The notes: generated by a model not told the origin, from the sequence alone. 59,146 nt of DNA from CAKUFA01 sp963646285 (GCA_963646285.1 CAVIWF010000011.1:1-59146), one strand, 5' to 3'. Numbered from the stretch's first letter, positions 50,111 through 58,920 are shown. Numbers and translations are program-made.

Positions 50111-50959
50111 ATGGCTGAATCACAACGGATTGATATGGACCTTTGCGTCAGTCAGCATTGTACCATTGAAGATATCAAGAGGTCATACATAAAGATGATC
50201 GAGCCGCTCAAGGAGCGAATGGGCCATGTTGAAAATGGACTTACTGGCATGCCGCTGATGAAGGGCAGGCATTTTGCCGGCAATATGTATCAGGGAAAAC
50301 CGCTTCGCATTCTGTTTGTGGGTAGAGCTGTGAACGGCTGGTGCGATATTCAACCAGGCTCTGTTGAAGAAATCGTGAATCAGATTTTTGCCAGTGCGAT
50401 GGATACTGCCCAAATCGGTCAGGGGAAAGTCTGCTATGTAGAAAATGGTGAAGATAAGGTATACAACTACAATCGCTCACCCTTCTTTCAGCTTTGCCAC
50501 GCAGTAATGGCGCAATTTGGATTTGAAAACGACTGGTCAGAGCACCTGGCCTGGACGAATCTCTACAAGATTTCTCCATACAGTGGTGGAAATCCGAATA
50601 ACAAACTGATCGGTGAAACATTAAATTCATGCGCACTTATTCTACAAAAAGAAGTTTTCTACCCTCGCCCGACACATATTGTGTTTATAACCGGTGGCTG
50701 GTGGTATAAGCCGACCGGAAAAAGATCAGCGTTAGATGAAGACTCTTTTATCCGCAAGATCGGCGTAGATTTGTTTGAAGATACAAGCCAAATTGTCATC
50801 GGCAGTGGCATCAGTGAGGAGTTTCATTTTAATCCCAACATCGTGATTACTCAGCGTCCAGAGAGTGCGAAGACATCAAGAATTCAGCATGCTCATGCGA
50901 TTCTTAAAGCGTTTGAGGAAAATGAAAAGGAAAGGTCGAAGCTCGAAGCAAGAAAATGA
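50111..50959 (+). CDS. Uncharacterised protein, possibly uracil-DNA-glycosylase-like fold
   Basis: A 282-residue cytoplasmic protein with lower GC than its neighbours. The segment PLRILFVGRAVNGW near 64-77, followed later by HLAWTNLYKIS near 145-155 and PTHIVFITGG near 186-195, recalls the layout of UDG-superfamily proteins (ILFVG, then a TNL strand), but I do not recognise catalytic motifs. The gene is single, without a clear promoter, and sits next to gene remnants, suggesting recent acquisition. No strong Shine-Dalgarno is seen, only AGGCTGAAGG upstream. Confidence 0.7.
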   Translation: MAESQRIDMDLCVSQHCTIEDIKRSYIKMIEPLKERMGHVENGLTGMPLMKGRHFAGNMYQGKPLRILFVGRAVNGWCDIQPGSVEEIVNQIFASAMDTAQIGQGKVCYVENGEDKVYNYNRSPFFQLCHAVMAQFGFENDWSEHLAWTNLYKISPYSGGNPNNKLIGETLNSCALILQKEVFYPRPTHIVFITGGWWYKPTGKRSALDEDSFIRKIGVDLFEDTSQIVIGSGISEEFHFNPNIVITQRPESAKTSRIQHAHAILKAFEENEKERSKLEARK

Positions 50960-51093
50960 TAAATATGCAGCAAGACTATTTCAGAGACTGCCCCATCGGC
51001 GGCGTTATATTCTTGTCTGCTTCACAAAAGTTTTTATGTCGGAATCCGTCTCGTCCTAGCCACCGCTAGGTCTTCATTTCATGATCCTGCACC

Positions 51094-51741
51094 TCATTCG
51101 CTCCTTTTCCTCTTCTGCATCAGCGATTGCAGCCCCGCGCCACAGCCCATAAACAGCAGCATCATGGCCAGATAGTCCAGCAGGAAGAAAACCAGCGGCT
51201 CGTCAAAGTCAAAGAAAGCAAACTGCAGTTGGAAAAACATATACCCGGGAAGCTGCCGCTTGAAGAAGGCAAAGACGCCATAGAGTGCCAACAGCAGTGC
51301 AAAAGTACATAAATATAGATAGGCCGGCTGCCTCTGCATCCTGTGAAGCAGAGGCAGCAAGTGCATGCCTGCATGAAGGCTCATCAGCACAAAGCTCCAA
51401 TATGCGCCTGCCATATGCAGTGTGCGGGCGATGGAACGCCTGCCAACATGGGGAAGGAAGCTTAGCGCATGCTTTGCCATCATGATGCCGCTGACGGCCT
51501 GCACCGCCAGCAGCATTAGCAGAAGAGCGTCCAGTGCGGTCATGACGATCCACTGCCGGGGATACTTTCCCTTGAACAGGTGCTGATGCCAGGAGCAATT
51601 CAGCAGGTGATGGGCAATCAGCAGGGCGGTCATGGTTAGGCCGAGGTACTCATGGGTTGCCTGCCCAATCAGTTCATAGGTCATCAGCAAGGGCAGCAGA
51701 AGCAGCATGACCACATCAATCCATTGTTTCTGTTTCAGCAT
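51094..51741 (-). CDS. DUF4405 family membrane protein (cytochrome b-like)
   Basis: A 215-residue protein with about five hydrophobic helices. Histidines within or near helices (H30 in THEYLG, HH at 43-44 in LIAHHLLNCSW, H109 in TLHMAG, and LHAGMH) fit the DUF4405 pattern, thought to bind heme b as in cytochrome b561-like proteins. It follows the damaged secreted flavodoxin gene by 7 bases. A role in moving electrons across the membrane to extracytoplasmic flavodoxins is inferred. Confidence 0.8.
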   Translation of the reverse strand: MLKQKQWIDVVMLLLLPLLMTYELIGQATHEYLGLTMTALLIAHHLLNCSWHQHLFKGKYPRQWIVMTALDALLLMLLAVQAVSGIMMAKHALSFLPHVGRRSIARTLHMAGAYWSFVLMSLHAGMHLLPLLHRMQRQPAYLYLCTFALLLALYGVFAFFKRQLPGYMFFQLQFAFFDFDEPLVFFLLDYLAMMLLFMGCGAGLQSLMQKRKRSE

Positions 51742-51748
51742 GGTGCAC

Positions 51749-52375
51749 TCAGTAACCCAGCTGCGTCAGCCAAGCGTTCAAATCGCCTTCCGCCTGCACC
51801 ACATTCCGCTCGTTAACAGTAAAGCCGTTTTCGATAACCGTTGCGTCAGGCTCCTACCGCTCAATGGTCTGGATGGTGCTGGAGAAGCGGCTGCCGTTGT
51901 GGGTGTTAAAGGGGATAATGGTTTTGCCAGAGAGATCATATGCATCGAAGAAGCTGTACATCACCATGGGCAAGTCGTACCACCAGGTGGGATAGCCGAT
52001 GAAGATGGCATCATACTGATCCAGATTCTCGATAGGGTTGAGCAATTCGGGACGGGCGTTCTGTTCCTGCTCTTCGGCGGCAAAATCAATCAGTGTCTCC
52101 ACCGGATAAGCTACGGAAGTATCAATGGCATACAGGTCGCCGCCCACACGGGCATGGATCATGCTGGCCAGTACGCTGATGGTGCCTACTGCCTTGCCGT
52201 TCCATTGGGTCACGCTGGCAGAAGAAACAAGATCCATCTCGCTGTTTTCCGCTACGGAGAAATACACCGTCAGAGTATGTGCAGGTGCTTCTGTTACTGC
52301 GGATTCCTCTGCGGCGGCCAGGCTGCCGGTGCAAAGTGTCAGCAGTGCCAAAGCCAATGCAGTCAGTCGTTTCAT
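51749..52375 (-). pseudogene. Secreted flavodoxin with in-frame TAG
   Basis: The gene encodes a signal peptide (MKRLTALALALLTLCTGSLAAA), then a flavodoxin domain (TLTVYFSVAENSE, IFIGYPTWWYDLP, SGKTIIPFNTHNGSR). After codon 173 (TIQTIER) a TAG at 51854-51856 interrupts the frame. The same frame continues for 34 codons (EPDATVIENG...AWLTQLGY) to a TGA at 51749, matching the expected flavodoxin C-terminus. The gene is therefore whole except for the TAG. Either it is a recent nonsense mutation or TAG is read through. Start overlaps the esterase stop by 4 bases. Confidence 0.8.
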
Positions 52376-53187
52376 TCGTTATTCCTCCTTTCAGGCAGGG
52401 CATGCTCTCCGAACAGCCAACCCATGACACCAGCTTCATGGGCAAAGGCCTGTCCGCCGGCATGCTGATCACGGAAGCCCCGTTCGGTAAAGAACGCTGC
52501 CGGGCGCACATCCAGCACGATAAGTTTGCTAATCTCTTCTTCTGTCAGCCCCTGGGCAGCGTACAGTTCGTGCAGTGCGTTGTAGGTCTGAATAAAGGAT
52601 TCAGATCCGTAATAGCTGTCCTGTTCGCCGATGGCGAAGTAGACAGGTGAACGTGCCTGCGCCAGCACGTTCAGATCCCCGTCCCACTGGGAACAGGTGG
52701 ACAGGTATGCCGTGAACAATTCCGGCTTGGTACCCATGACCAGCGAACCGGTTTCGCCGCCGCCGGACATGCCGTGGAGGTAGACCTGAGATGGGTCGAT
52801 ATTGTAATGCTCGATAAAGTATTCCGTTAGGGCAATGGCTTCGTTGGCGGAGGTTTGCCCCCAGTCGTTCAGCTGGGTGGAAAGCACAATCATCTTGTCA
52901 TTGTATTGAATGGCTTCAACGCCGAAATCCTCCACCATGTTTGCACCAACGCCTTGAAAATACAACCCTTCCCAACCCGGCAGGGTAACGAACAGCGCAT
53001 AGGGCTCGCTGCCGTCGTAGCTTTCTGGGATGTAGCTGCTGAAATGGATGTCACCAATTTCGCTGTGCAGCACATTGTCATTGATGAACCCACGTTGGGT
53101 TTGCGTGCCCGGCGTGAGGGTTTCCTCCGCTGCTGCTGTGCCGCACAGGCAGCACAGCAGCAGGAGGATGGATAGAAAGCGTTTCAT
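52372..53187 (-). CDS. Secreted esterase/depolymerase-like alpha/beta hydrolase
   Basis: A 271-residue protein with a signal peptide (MKRFLSILLLLCCLCGTAAA). It resembles PHB-depolymerase or feruloyl-esterase-type hydrolases: FVTLPGWEG near 67-75, YNIDPSQVYLHGMSGGGETG with the nucleophile in GMSGGG near 144-149, an acid in GEQDSYYG, and a C-terminal histidine in DQHAGGQAFAHE. The substrate is unknown. It overlaps the secreted flavodoxin start by 4 bases. GGGAGG precedes the ATG. Confidence 0.85.
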   Translation of the reverse strand: MKRFLSILLLLCCLCGTAAAEETLTPGTQTQRGFINDNVLHSEIGDIHFSSYIPESYDGSEPYALFVTLPGWEGLYFQGVGANMVEDFGVEAIQYNDKMIVLSTQLNDWGQTSANEAIALTEYFIEHYNIDPSQVYLHGMSGGGETGSLVMGTKPELFTAYLSTCSQWDGDLNVLAQARSPVYFAIGEQDSYYGSESFIQTYNALHELYAAQGLTEEEISKLIVLDVRPAAFFTERGFRDQHAGGQAFAHEAGVMGWLFGEHALPERRNNE

Positions 53188-53204
53188 GGATGGCGCCTCC
53201 CTTG

Positions 53205-54281
53205 TCAGTTCAGGCCATGTTCACCCAGCCAGCTTTCGATGTGAGCAGCAATCTCGTCGCTGTTCTTTTCCTGGAACATGAAGTGGCTGTTGCCAGTGAT
53301 GCCGATCTTGGGCAGGTCAACCACGGTGCAGTCACCGCCGTCGGCATTATAGTGTTCGGCGAAATCCAGCGCACCGTCCCGTATCTGCTGCCAGAAGCTG
53401 GTGGAAGCAATGTCCTCCGGGCCATTGTCGATGTAATCCCCAAAGTAAATGGTAATCGGGATCTTTGCTTCCAGTAGGCGGTTATACTGTTCAGAACCTA
53501 CTTGGGGCGTTCCGCCGGGCTCGATGGCCACAATGGCGGCGATGTTTTCCACCGGCACATCCCAGCCGACTGCGCCGCCCTGGGAATGGGTGATAAAGAT
53601 GGACTTGTTGCCCGTGCGTCCCTTCACTTCTGCCATGACCTCCCCCAGTGCAGCGGCAGCCTTGGCTTGATCGAAGGTGCCCGTGTTCGGGGTCATCTGG
53701 CGGAAGAATTGATCCTGCGCCTCGTCTCCCTCAGGAAACTGAGAGCCTTCATAGCGCTCCGGGGCAACCCGCCCAATGCGGAAATGGGTGTACCATGCCT
53801 GATCTCCGGGCTTGTATTCCTTGGAATCTTCCGACCAGGTATCAAGGAACCCATCGGTGGACATGCTTGCCTGTGCGCCTGCTTCGCCACGGCCGGGCTG
53901 ATCCACCAGATAAGCACTGTGGCCGTTGCGCAGGAAATAGGTAGCCCAGCCTTCACGGCCGTCCGGCGTGGTCATCCAGCCCATGCGGGATTGACCGTAG
54001 CCGTGCAGGTAGACAATGGGATGACCATTGTCATCAGCAGGAATCTGATACAGCACATTGGCGTGATCGACGTGCGCCGTGTTGCCTGCACGGGTCATGT
54101 CCAGCCAGTTGGTGGTGGGATCGTAGTCGCCCGCTACAGGCTCGGTTACTGTGCCTCCTGCGGAAAACATGCCCTGCTCGGCAATGGTCAGGGGTGCTTT
54201 GGCTTCCTCTGCCAGGGTTGTGCCGGTCAGCAGCTAGAGTGCTACCGTCATGGATAACAGTTTCTTTATCGTGGTTTGCAT
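53205..54281 (-). pseudogene. Secreted alpha/beta hydrolase with in-frame TAG in its signal peptide
   Basis: From ATG 54281 the frame encodes MQTTIKKLLSMTVAL, then TAG (54234-54236), then LLTGTTLAEEAKAPLTIAEQG and an intact hydrolase of about 320 residues to 53205. Together the two sides of the TAG form a normal signal peptide. The hydrolase has IVYLHGYGQSRMGW, VDQPGRGEA, the nucleophile in FITHSQGGAVGW, and a C-terminal histidine near GNSHFM. Restart at an internal ATG (54170) would give an unexported protein. Nonsense mutation or readthrough are both possible. Confidence 0.78.
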
Positions 54282-54350
54282 CCTACTTTTAGAAGTTGAG
54301 TAGTAATGGAGCGGCACTATGGCGCAGCCGTTTCTGGTCAATGGTTACGC

Positions 54351-54959
54351 TCATTCTGCCTGGGCAGTCTGTGCCTGTGCAATGGCATCGGCAAGGTCGT
54401 TTACCCATGCCTGAATATCGGCTTCTTCGGTGCCGTAAGAGAAGCGTGCACCTTCCAGCCATTCGCCGGTGCCTGCCATTTCAGCCAGCAAGGTACCGCT
54501 CTGACCAAACCCGGAGCTGGAAGAGGTGCAGAAGGGGATCACCGCCTTGCCGGTGAAGTCGTTGCCGGTAACAAACTGATTGACCGGCCATGCAGCATTT
54601 CCCCACCAGATGGGATAGCCAATGTAAACGGTATCGTACTGATCCCAGTTTTCAGGGGTGGTTTCAGTCAATGTCACTTCATTCTGGGCTTCAGGATGGT
54701 CATGCTCATAAGAAACACGGCTGCTGCTGTCCGTCCAATCCAGGTCGTCATTCGTGTAGGGCTCCGCAGGGGTGATGACGAACACATCTGCACCGGTCAC
54801 TTCAGCAATCATATTGGCAATGCGTTCGGTGCTGCCTGTGGCGGAAAAGTAGACGACCAGCGTCTTGCTAGGCGCATCGGTGGTTTCAGGTTCCTCCGCA
54901 AAGGCAACAGCGGTGAGGGTAAACATCAGGGTCAATACAAGGGCGATCAACTTCTTCAT
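54351..54959 (-). CDS. Secreted flavodoxin
   Basis: A 202-residue protein with a signal peptide (MKKLIALVLTLMFTLTAVAFA) and a flavodoxin domain: LVVYFSATGSTERIANMI binds the FMN phosphate, YIGYPIWWGNAAWPV and PFCTSSSSGFGQS are the flavin loops. Flavodoxins are normally cytosolic, so export is notable. It is intact, unlike the paralogue at 51.7-52.4 kb. AAGGAGAG precedes the ATG. The gene is divergent from the LysR regulator, with a palindromic operator candidate between them. Confidence 0.88.
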   Translation of the reverse strand: MKKLIALVLTLMFTLTAVAFAEEPETTDAPSKTLVVYFSATGSTERIANMIAEVTGADVFVITPAEPYTNDDLDWTDSSSRVSYEHDHPEAQNEVTLTETTPENWDQYDTVYIGYPIWWGNAAWPVNQFVTGNDFTGKAVIPFCTSSSSGFGQSGTLLAEMAGTGEWLEGARFSYGTEEADIQAWVNDLADAIAQAQTAQAE

Positions 54960-55066
54960 CAAGGGACTCTCCTTCCTGTTTCTGCTTTCGGGCGTTTTCT
55001 TCACCCGATGGCTACATGATAAGGGGGATTTGGTCGCCTTGGAAGTCTCCGTTTGTTTACGAGCAT

Positions 55067-55081
55067 ATACCCAAAGGTTAT
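55067..55081. promoter_or_regulatory. Operator candidate ATACCC-AAA-GGTTAT
   Basis: An imperfect inverted repeat in the divergent flavodoxin/lysR region. A near match, ATAACC-CTA-AGGTAT, lies upstream of the alcohol dehydrogenase at 56065, so both may bind the LysR protein. Confidence 0.5.
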
Positions 55082-55098
55082 AAAAACGATGCAATTGC

Positions 55099-55127
55099 TT
55101 GCAAAAACCTTGCCTGACGGATACAAT
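55099..55127 (+). promoter_or_regulatory. Promoter of the LysR gene
   Basis: TTGCAA (55099-55104), a 17-base spacer and TACAAT (55122-55127), 33 bases before the GTG start. Confidence 0.65.
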
Positions 55128-55160
55128 ATCAATATGTAGAGAGAAGGAGTGTGAACCGCC

Positions 55161-56063
55161 GTGTATAACCCCCAGCTGGAAACTTTTCTGCGCGTGGCCG
55201 ACGCAGGCAGCTTCAGCAAGGCTGCCGAGGAAGCGTACATCACGCCCACCGCCGTCATCAAGCAGATCAACCTGCTGGAGGAATCCCTGGGCGTGAAACT
55301 CTTTGACCGCAGCCATCGTGGGCTTACGCTGACCAGGGCAGGACAAAGCCTGTATCAGGATACAAAATACATCATCCAATACTGCCGGGATTCGGTGGCA
55401 CGGGCGAAAAACGCCATGCTGGAGGATACCAACGTCATCCGTGTAGGTTCATCCCCCATGACCCCGGCCCAGCTGCTCATGCAGCTGTGGACGAAGGTGA
55501 ATGCAACCTGTCCGGATATCAAATTCCGGATTGTGCCCTTTGAAAACACGCCGGAGAATGCCCGGGAAATCCTGGCGAATTTAGGCAAACGCATCGACAT
55601 TGTGGGTGGCATTTTTGATGAAACCATGCTGGCACTGCGGGGCTGTGCCGGGCTGGAGCTGGCACGAGTGCCCTTTGAATGCGCCGTATCCATTCATCAC
55701 CGGCTGGCGAATCAGGACAAGCTGCAGCTTTCCGACCTTTACGGTGAAAACCTGATGCTGCTGCACCGCGGCTGGAGCTGCTATGTGGATCAGCTGCGGG
55801 ACGATTTGTGGCAGTATCACCCGCAGATTCACATTGTGGATTTTGACTTTTACAACACGGACGTGTTCAACCGCTGTGAAAGCACCAACGACGTGCTGCT
55901 GGCCATTTCAGGCTGGGCAAGCGTCCATCCGCTGCTGAAGGTGCTCCCGGTGGAATGGGATTACAGCATTCCCTACGGCATCCTGCATGCACCCGAACCG
56001 TCACCTGTTGTGCAGCGATTCCTGGACGTGGCGAAGGTGGTTGGCAAAGAACTGTACGGTTAA
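55161..56063 (+). CDS. LysR family transcriptional regulator
   Basis: A 300-residue regulator. The N-terminal winged HTH reads LETFLRVADAGSFSKAAEEAYITPTAVIKQI (about 6-36), followed by LEESLGVKLFDRSHRGLTLT; a periplasmic-binding-like effector domain occupies about 90-290. The start is GTG at 55161. It is divergent from the secreted flavodoxin-hydrolase genes and upstream of the dehydrogenase-reductase genes, so it is the probable regulator of both sides. Confidence 0.93.
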   Translation: MYNPQLETFLRVADAGSFSKAAEEAYITPTAVIKQINLLEESLGVKLFDRSHRGLTLTRAGQSLYQDTKYIIQYCRDSVARAKNAMLEDTNVIRVGSSPMTPAQLLMQLWTKVNATCPDIKFRIVPFENTPENAREILANLGKRIDIVGGIFDETMLALRGCAGLELARVPFECAVSIHHRLANQDKLQLSDLYGENLMLLHRGWSCYVDQLRDDLWQYHPQIHIVDFDFYNTDVFNRCESTNDVLLAISGWASVHPLLKVLPVEWDYSIPYGILHAPEPSPVVQRFLDVAKVVGKELYG

Positions 56064-56064
56064 C

Positions 56065-56079
56065 ATAACCCTAAGGTAT
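56065..56079. promoter_or_regulatory. Operator candidate ATAACC-CTA-AGGTAT
   Basis: An imperfect inverted repeat between lysR and the alcohol dehydrogenase gene. In reverse orientation the element at 55067 reads ATAACC-TTT-GGGTAT, which differs from this one only in the spacer and one arm base. Confidence 0.5.
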
Positions 56080-56091
56080 AGACTCATGAAC

Positions 56092-56124
56092 AAAGCGAGA
56101 CTTCTCAGGAAGCCTCGCTTTTCT
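56092..56124 (+). terminator. Terminator of the LysR gene
   Basis: AAAGCGAG (56092-56099) pairs with CTCGCTTT (56114-56121) and is followed by TCTT. It separates lysR from the dehydrogenase. Confidence 0.7.
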
Positions 56125-56161
56125 TATCATAAAAGCGAAACCAAATAGGGAGGGGAAACAG

Positions 56162-57319
56162 ATGAACAACTTCATCTTTGAAAACAAAACCAAGGTATAT
56201 TTCGGCAAAGGCGGCGTAAAGGAGTACCTGGGCTGCCTGCTGAAAAAGTACGGTCCCACGGTGATGCTGGCCTATGGTGGTGGATCCATTAAGCGCAACG
56301 GCGTGTACGACGAAGTGACGGACATCCTGCATGCACAGGGAAAGACGGTTATTGAATTTGCCGGCATCATGCCCAATCCCACCTATGCCAAGGTGCAGGA
56401 GGGGGCAAAGCTGGCACGGGAGAATGGGGTTGATTTGATTCTCGCCGTAGGCGGCGGATCGGTGTCCGACTGCTGCAAGATCGTCTCCGCACAGGCGAAG
56501 CTGGATGAGGATATTTGGGACATGGAAATGGTCAAGCACACCTTCCCAAGCCAGTTTATTCCACTGGGCACCATCGTAACAGTGTTCGGCACCGGCTCCG
56601 AAATGAACGCAGGGGCGGTGATCACTCACGAGGAAAAGAAGCTCAAGTCCGGTCTCTTCGGTGCCCAGGCTGATTTCGCTTTCCTTGATCCCATGTACAC
56701 CCTGTCTGTGCCCTTCGGTCAGGTCATCTCCGGCGCATTTGATACCCTGAGCCACGCCATGGAAACCTATTTCGGCAAGCCGGATGAAAACAATCTGTCG
56801 GACGACATCAACGAGGCTGTCATGCGCAGCGTTATCCGCAACATTCGCACGCTGATGAAGGATCACAACCATTACGAAGCCCGCAGCGAACTGGCGTGGG
56901 CATCGGCCATGGCGGAAAACGGCGTACTGAAGATCGGCAAGGTGACGGATTTTCAGGCGCACCAAATCGAGCACCAGCTGGGGGCGTACACCAACTGCAA
57001 CCATGGCAAGGGCTTGGCAGTGATTCATCCTGTGCTGTACCGGCACATCTATAAGGCTGGGGCAGCTCGCTTCGCCCGGTTTGCCCGGAACGTCTGGGGT
57101 ATTGCACCGAAGGAGACAGAAGAAGCAACCGCCCTTGCCGGGGTGGAGGCGCTTGCAGCGTTCATTAAGGAAATCGGCCTGCCTACTACTTTTGCAGAGC
57201 TGGGCATTCCAGAGGATACGAACCTGCGTGCCGTGGCGGATTCGACAAATATCACCGCCGGCTGCTGCAAAAAGCTGACCCATGACGACATCTATGAAAT
57301 TCTGCTGGCATGCAGGTAA
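56162..57319 (+). CDS. Iron-containing alcohol dehydrogenase, YqhD/BDH-like
   Basis: A 385-residue NAD(P)H-dependent group III alcohol dehydrogenase that reduces aldehydes. The nucleotide-binding GGGSVSD is near 98-104, TGSEMNAGAV near 145-155, and the iron ligands lie in DTLSHAMETYF near 193-203, HQIEHQLGAY and NHGKGLAVIHP. Similar to butanol dehydrogenase and E. coli YqhD, which detoxify short-chain aldehydes. GGGAGGGG precedes the ATG. It is followed 12 bases later by a flavin reductase gene. Confidence 0.94.
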   Translation: MNNFIFENKTKVYFGKGGVKEYLGCLLKKYGPTVMLAYGGGSIKRNGVYDEVTDILHAQGKTVIEFAGIMPNPTYAKVQEGAKLARENGVDLILAVGGGSVSDCCKIVSAQAKLDEDIWDMEMVKHTFPSQFIPLGTIVTVFGTGSEMNAGAVITHEEKKLKSGLFGAQADFAFLDPMYTLSVPFGQVISGAFDTLSHAMETYFGKPDENNLSDDINEAVMRSVIRNIRTLMKDHNHYEARSELAWASAMAENGVLKIGKVTDFQAHQIEHQLGAYTNCNHGKGLAVIHPVLYRHIYKAGAARFARFARNVWGIAPKETEEATALAGVEALAAFIKEIGLPTTFAELGIPEDTNLRAVADSTNITAGCCKKLTHDDIYEILLACR

Positions 57320-57331
57320 GGAGGGATACCC

Positions 57332-57952
57332 ATGAAAGCACTGCTGATCAACGGCAGTCCACGGCCTCACGGATGCACGTATACTGCCTTGGCAGAGCTG
57401 AAGCGCACGCTGGAAGCCGAAGGAATCGAAACGGAGTTGATGCACGTCGGCAACAAAGATATTCGCGGATGCATCGCCTGCCGCAAATGCCACGAAACGG
57501 GCAAATGTGTGTTTGACGATATGGTGAATGAAGTTGCGCCCAAATTGGCGGAGGCAGACGCTTTTGTTATTGGTGCGCCGGTGTATTTTTCCTCTCCGGC
57601 AGGGGGCGCAATCGCCTTCATGGACAGGCTGTTTTTCAGCACGCTGGGTGTGGACAAGACCATGAAGGTAGGTGCAGCAGTGGTCACCTGCCGCCGGGGC
57701 GGCAACACCGCATCTTTCGATGTGCTGAACAAGTATTTCACCATGACGGGCATGCCGGTTGCCAGCAGCCAGTACTGGAATATGGTGTATGGCGGATCGG
57801 CAGAGGAAGTGCAAAAGGACTTGGAAGGCTTGCAGACCATGCGCACCCTGGGGCGCAATATGGCGTTTATGATGAAGAGTATTCAGCTTGGCAAGGCGCA
57901 ATTTGGTCTGCCTCAGAAAGAACCGGCCATCTTTACGAATTTTCACCATTGA
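57332..57952 (+). CDS. NADPH-dependent FMN reductase/flavodoxin-fold oxidoreductase
   Basis: A 206-residue flavodoxin-like protein: ALLINGSPRPHGCT binds FMN phosphate near 3-16, CIACRKCHETGKCVFDD near 47-63 is the cysteine block of the iron-sulfur-flavoprotein/NADPH-reductase subgroup, and GAPVYFSSPAG near 81-91 contacts flavin. No signal peptide, so it acts in the cytosol. It lies in the dehydrogenase transcription unit. Confidence 0.9.
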   Translation: MKALLINGSPRPHGCTYTALAELKRTLEAEGIETELMHVGNKDIRGCIACRKCHETGKCVFDDMVNEVAPKLAEADAFVIGAPVYFSSPAGGAIAFMDRLFFSTLGVDKTMKVGAAVVTCRRGGNTASFDVLNKYFTMTGMPVASSQYWNMVYGGSAEEVQKDLEGLQTMRTLGRNMAFMMKSIQLGKAQFGLPQKEPAIFTNFHH

Positions 57953-57986
57953 ATGGAAAGAAGTATTTTGATGAAAAAGCTGACGG

Positions 57987-58446
57987 TTGTTCTATGGAGC
58001 CTATGCCATCATGGAGCAGGACATCAAGCCGCAGATTATGAAAATTGAATGCCATCCCTTTGTTCAGCGGCTGGAAACACGGGCACTGGCCGCCCAGTAC
58101 AATATTCAGGTGGAATGTTGGTATCCCCTCGGGCACGGGGATCAGCGTCTGCTGAATGCAGACACCCTGGAAGCTATTGCGAAGGCACATAACAAAAGCG
58201 TTGTGCAAGTCATTCTGCGCTGGCACATTCAAGAAGGATTCTCTGTCATTCCCGGTTCCACGAACCCATGCCCATCAGCAGGAGAATATGGACATTTTTG
58301 ACTTTGAATTGACCGAGAATGAAATGGCCCAGATTCGTGCCATGGATCAAGGCGAAAGCGGACGGTATTTCAACCTGAACTACGACTTCACGGGCGGCTT
58401 CTTCACCAATCCCGTGCGTGCGTGGGATGGACAGCTTACAGAATAA
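57987..58446 (+). pseudogene. Aldo/keto reductase remnant: N-terminus lost, frameshifted
   Basis: Only the C-terminal part of an aldo/keto reductase remains: DIKPQIMKIECHPFVQR, LAAQYNIQVECWYPLG, VILRWHIQEGFSVIPGSTNP. Near 58265-58275 the frame shifts, and the true continuation (HQQENMDIFDFELTENEM...) proceeds in another frame to 58446. The barrel's N-terminal two thirds with the catalytic Tyr are missing. A second, apparently intact aldo/keto reductase begins at 58921, so this is probably a decayed paralogue. Confidence 0.85.
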
Positions 58447-58458
58447 GGAGAGCGAACA

Positions 58459-58908
58459 ATGAGCATTTTATTCATCAATGGCAGTCCCAATCATCAGGGT
58501 CATACGGCAGCCATGGCGGCAACGCTGCTCAAGGGCAAGGCGTACGAAACCCTGAACCTGATCGACTACACCATCGGTGCTTACGGTCAGCAGCTTCCCG
58601 GTGACGGACTGGATACGGTCATTGCTGCCATGGAAAAGGCGGATACCATCGTCATTGGTTCGCCGCTGTACTGGCACAACATCTGCGGCAGCGTCCGCAA
58701 CGTACTGGATCGCTTCTACGGCCGTGTTCAGGAGGACGGGCTGTCTGGCCGCAGAATGTATTTCGTTTTTCAGGGTGCTGCGCCGGAAAAGTGGATGCTG
58801 GAAGCCGGCGAATACACCATGAAGCGGTTCGCTGCACTGTATGGCATGACCTATGGCGGCATGGCAACCAACAAGGCGGAAGCCGAAAAGCTGAATCAGG
58901 CCCTTTAA
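58459..58908 (+). CDS. Flavodoxin-fold NAD(P)H-dependent oxidoreductase, short form
   Basis: A 149-residue flavodoxin-like protein with ILFINGSPNHQGHT near 3-16, VIGSPLYWHNICGSVRNVLDRF near 65-86 and GMTYGGMATN near 129-138. It is shorter than the reductase at 57332 and lacks its cysteine block. GGAGAG precedes ATG 58459. It starts 12 bases after the reductase remnant and 12 bases before the next aldo/keto reductase. Confidence 0.88.
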   Translation: MSILFINGSPNHQGHTAAMAATLLKGKAYETLNLIDYTIGAYGQQLPGDGLDTVIAAMEKADTIVIGSPLYWHNICGSVRNVLDRFYGRVQEDGLSGRRMYFVFQGAAPEKWMLEAGEYTMKRFAALYGMTYGGMATNKAEAEKLNQAL

Positions 58909-58920
58909 GGAGACATCACC

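Noticed and set aside
54170..54172. Internal ATG as the true start of the secreted hydrolase
   Set aside because: The 37 codons upstream, apart from one TAG, encode a coherent signal peptide and mature N-terminus. No ribosome site precedes the internal ATG.
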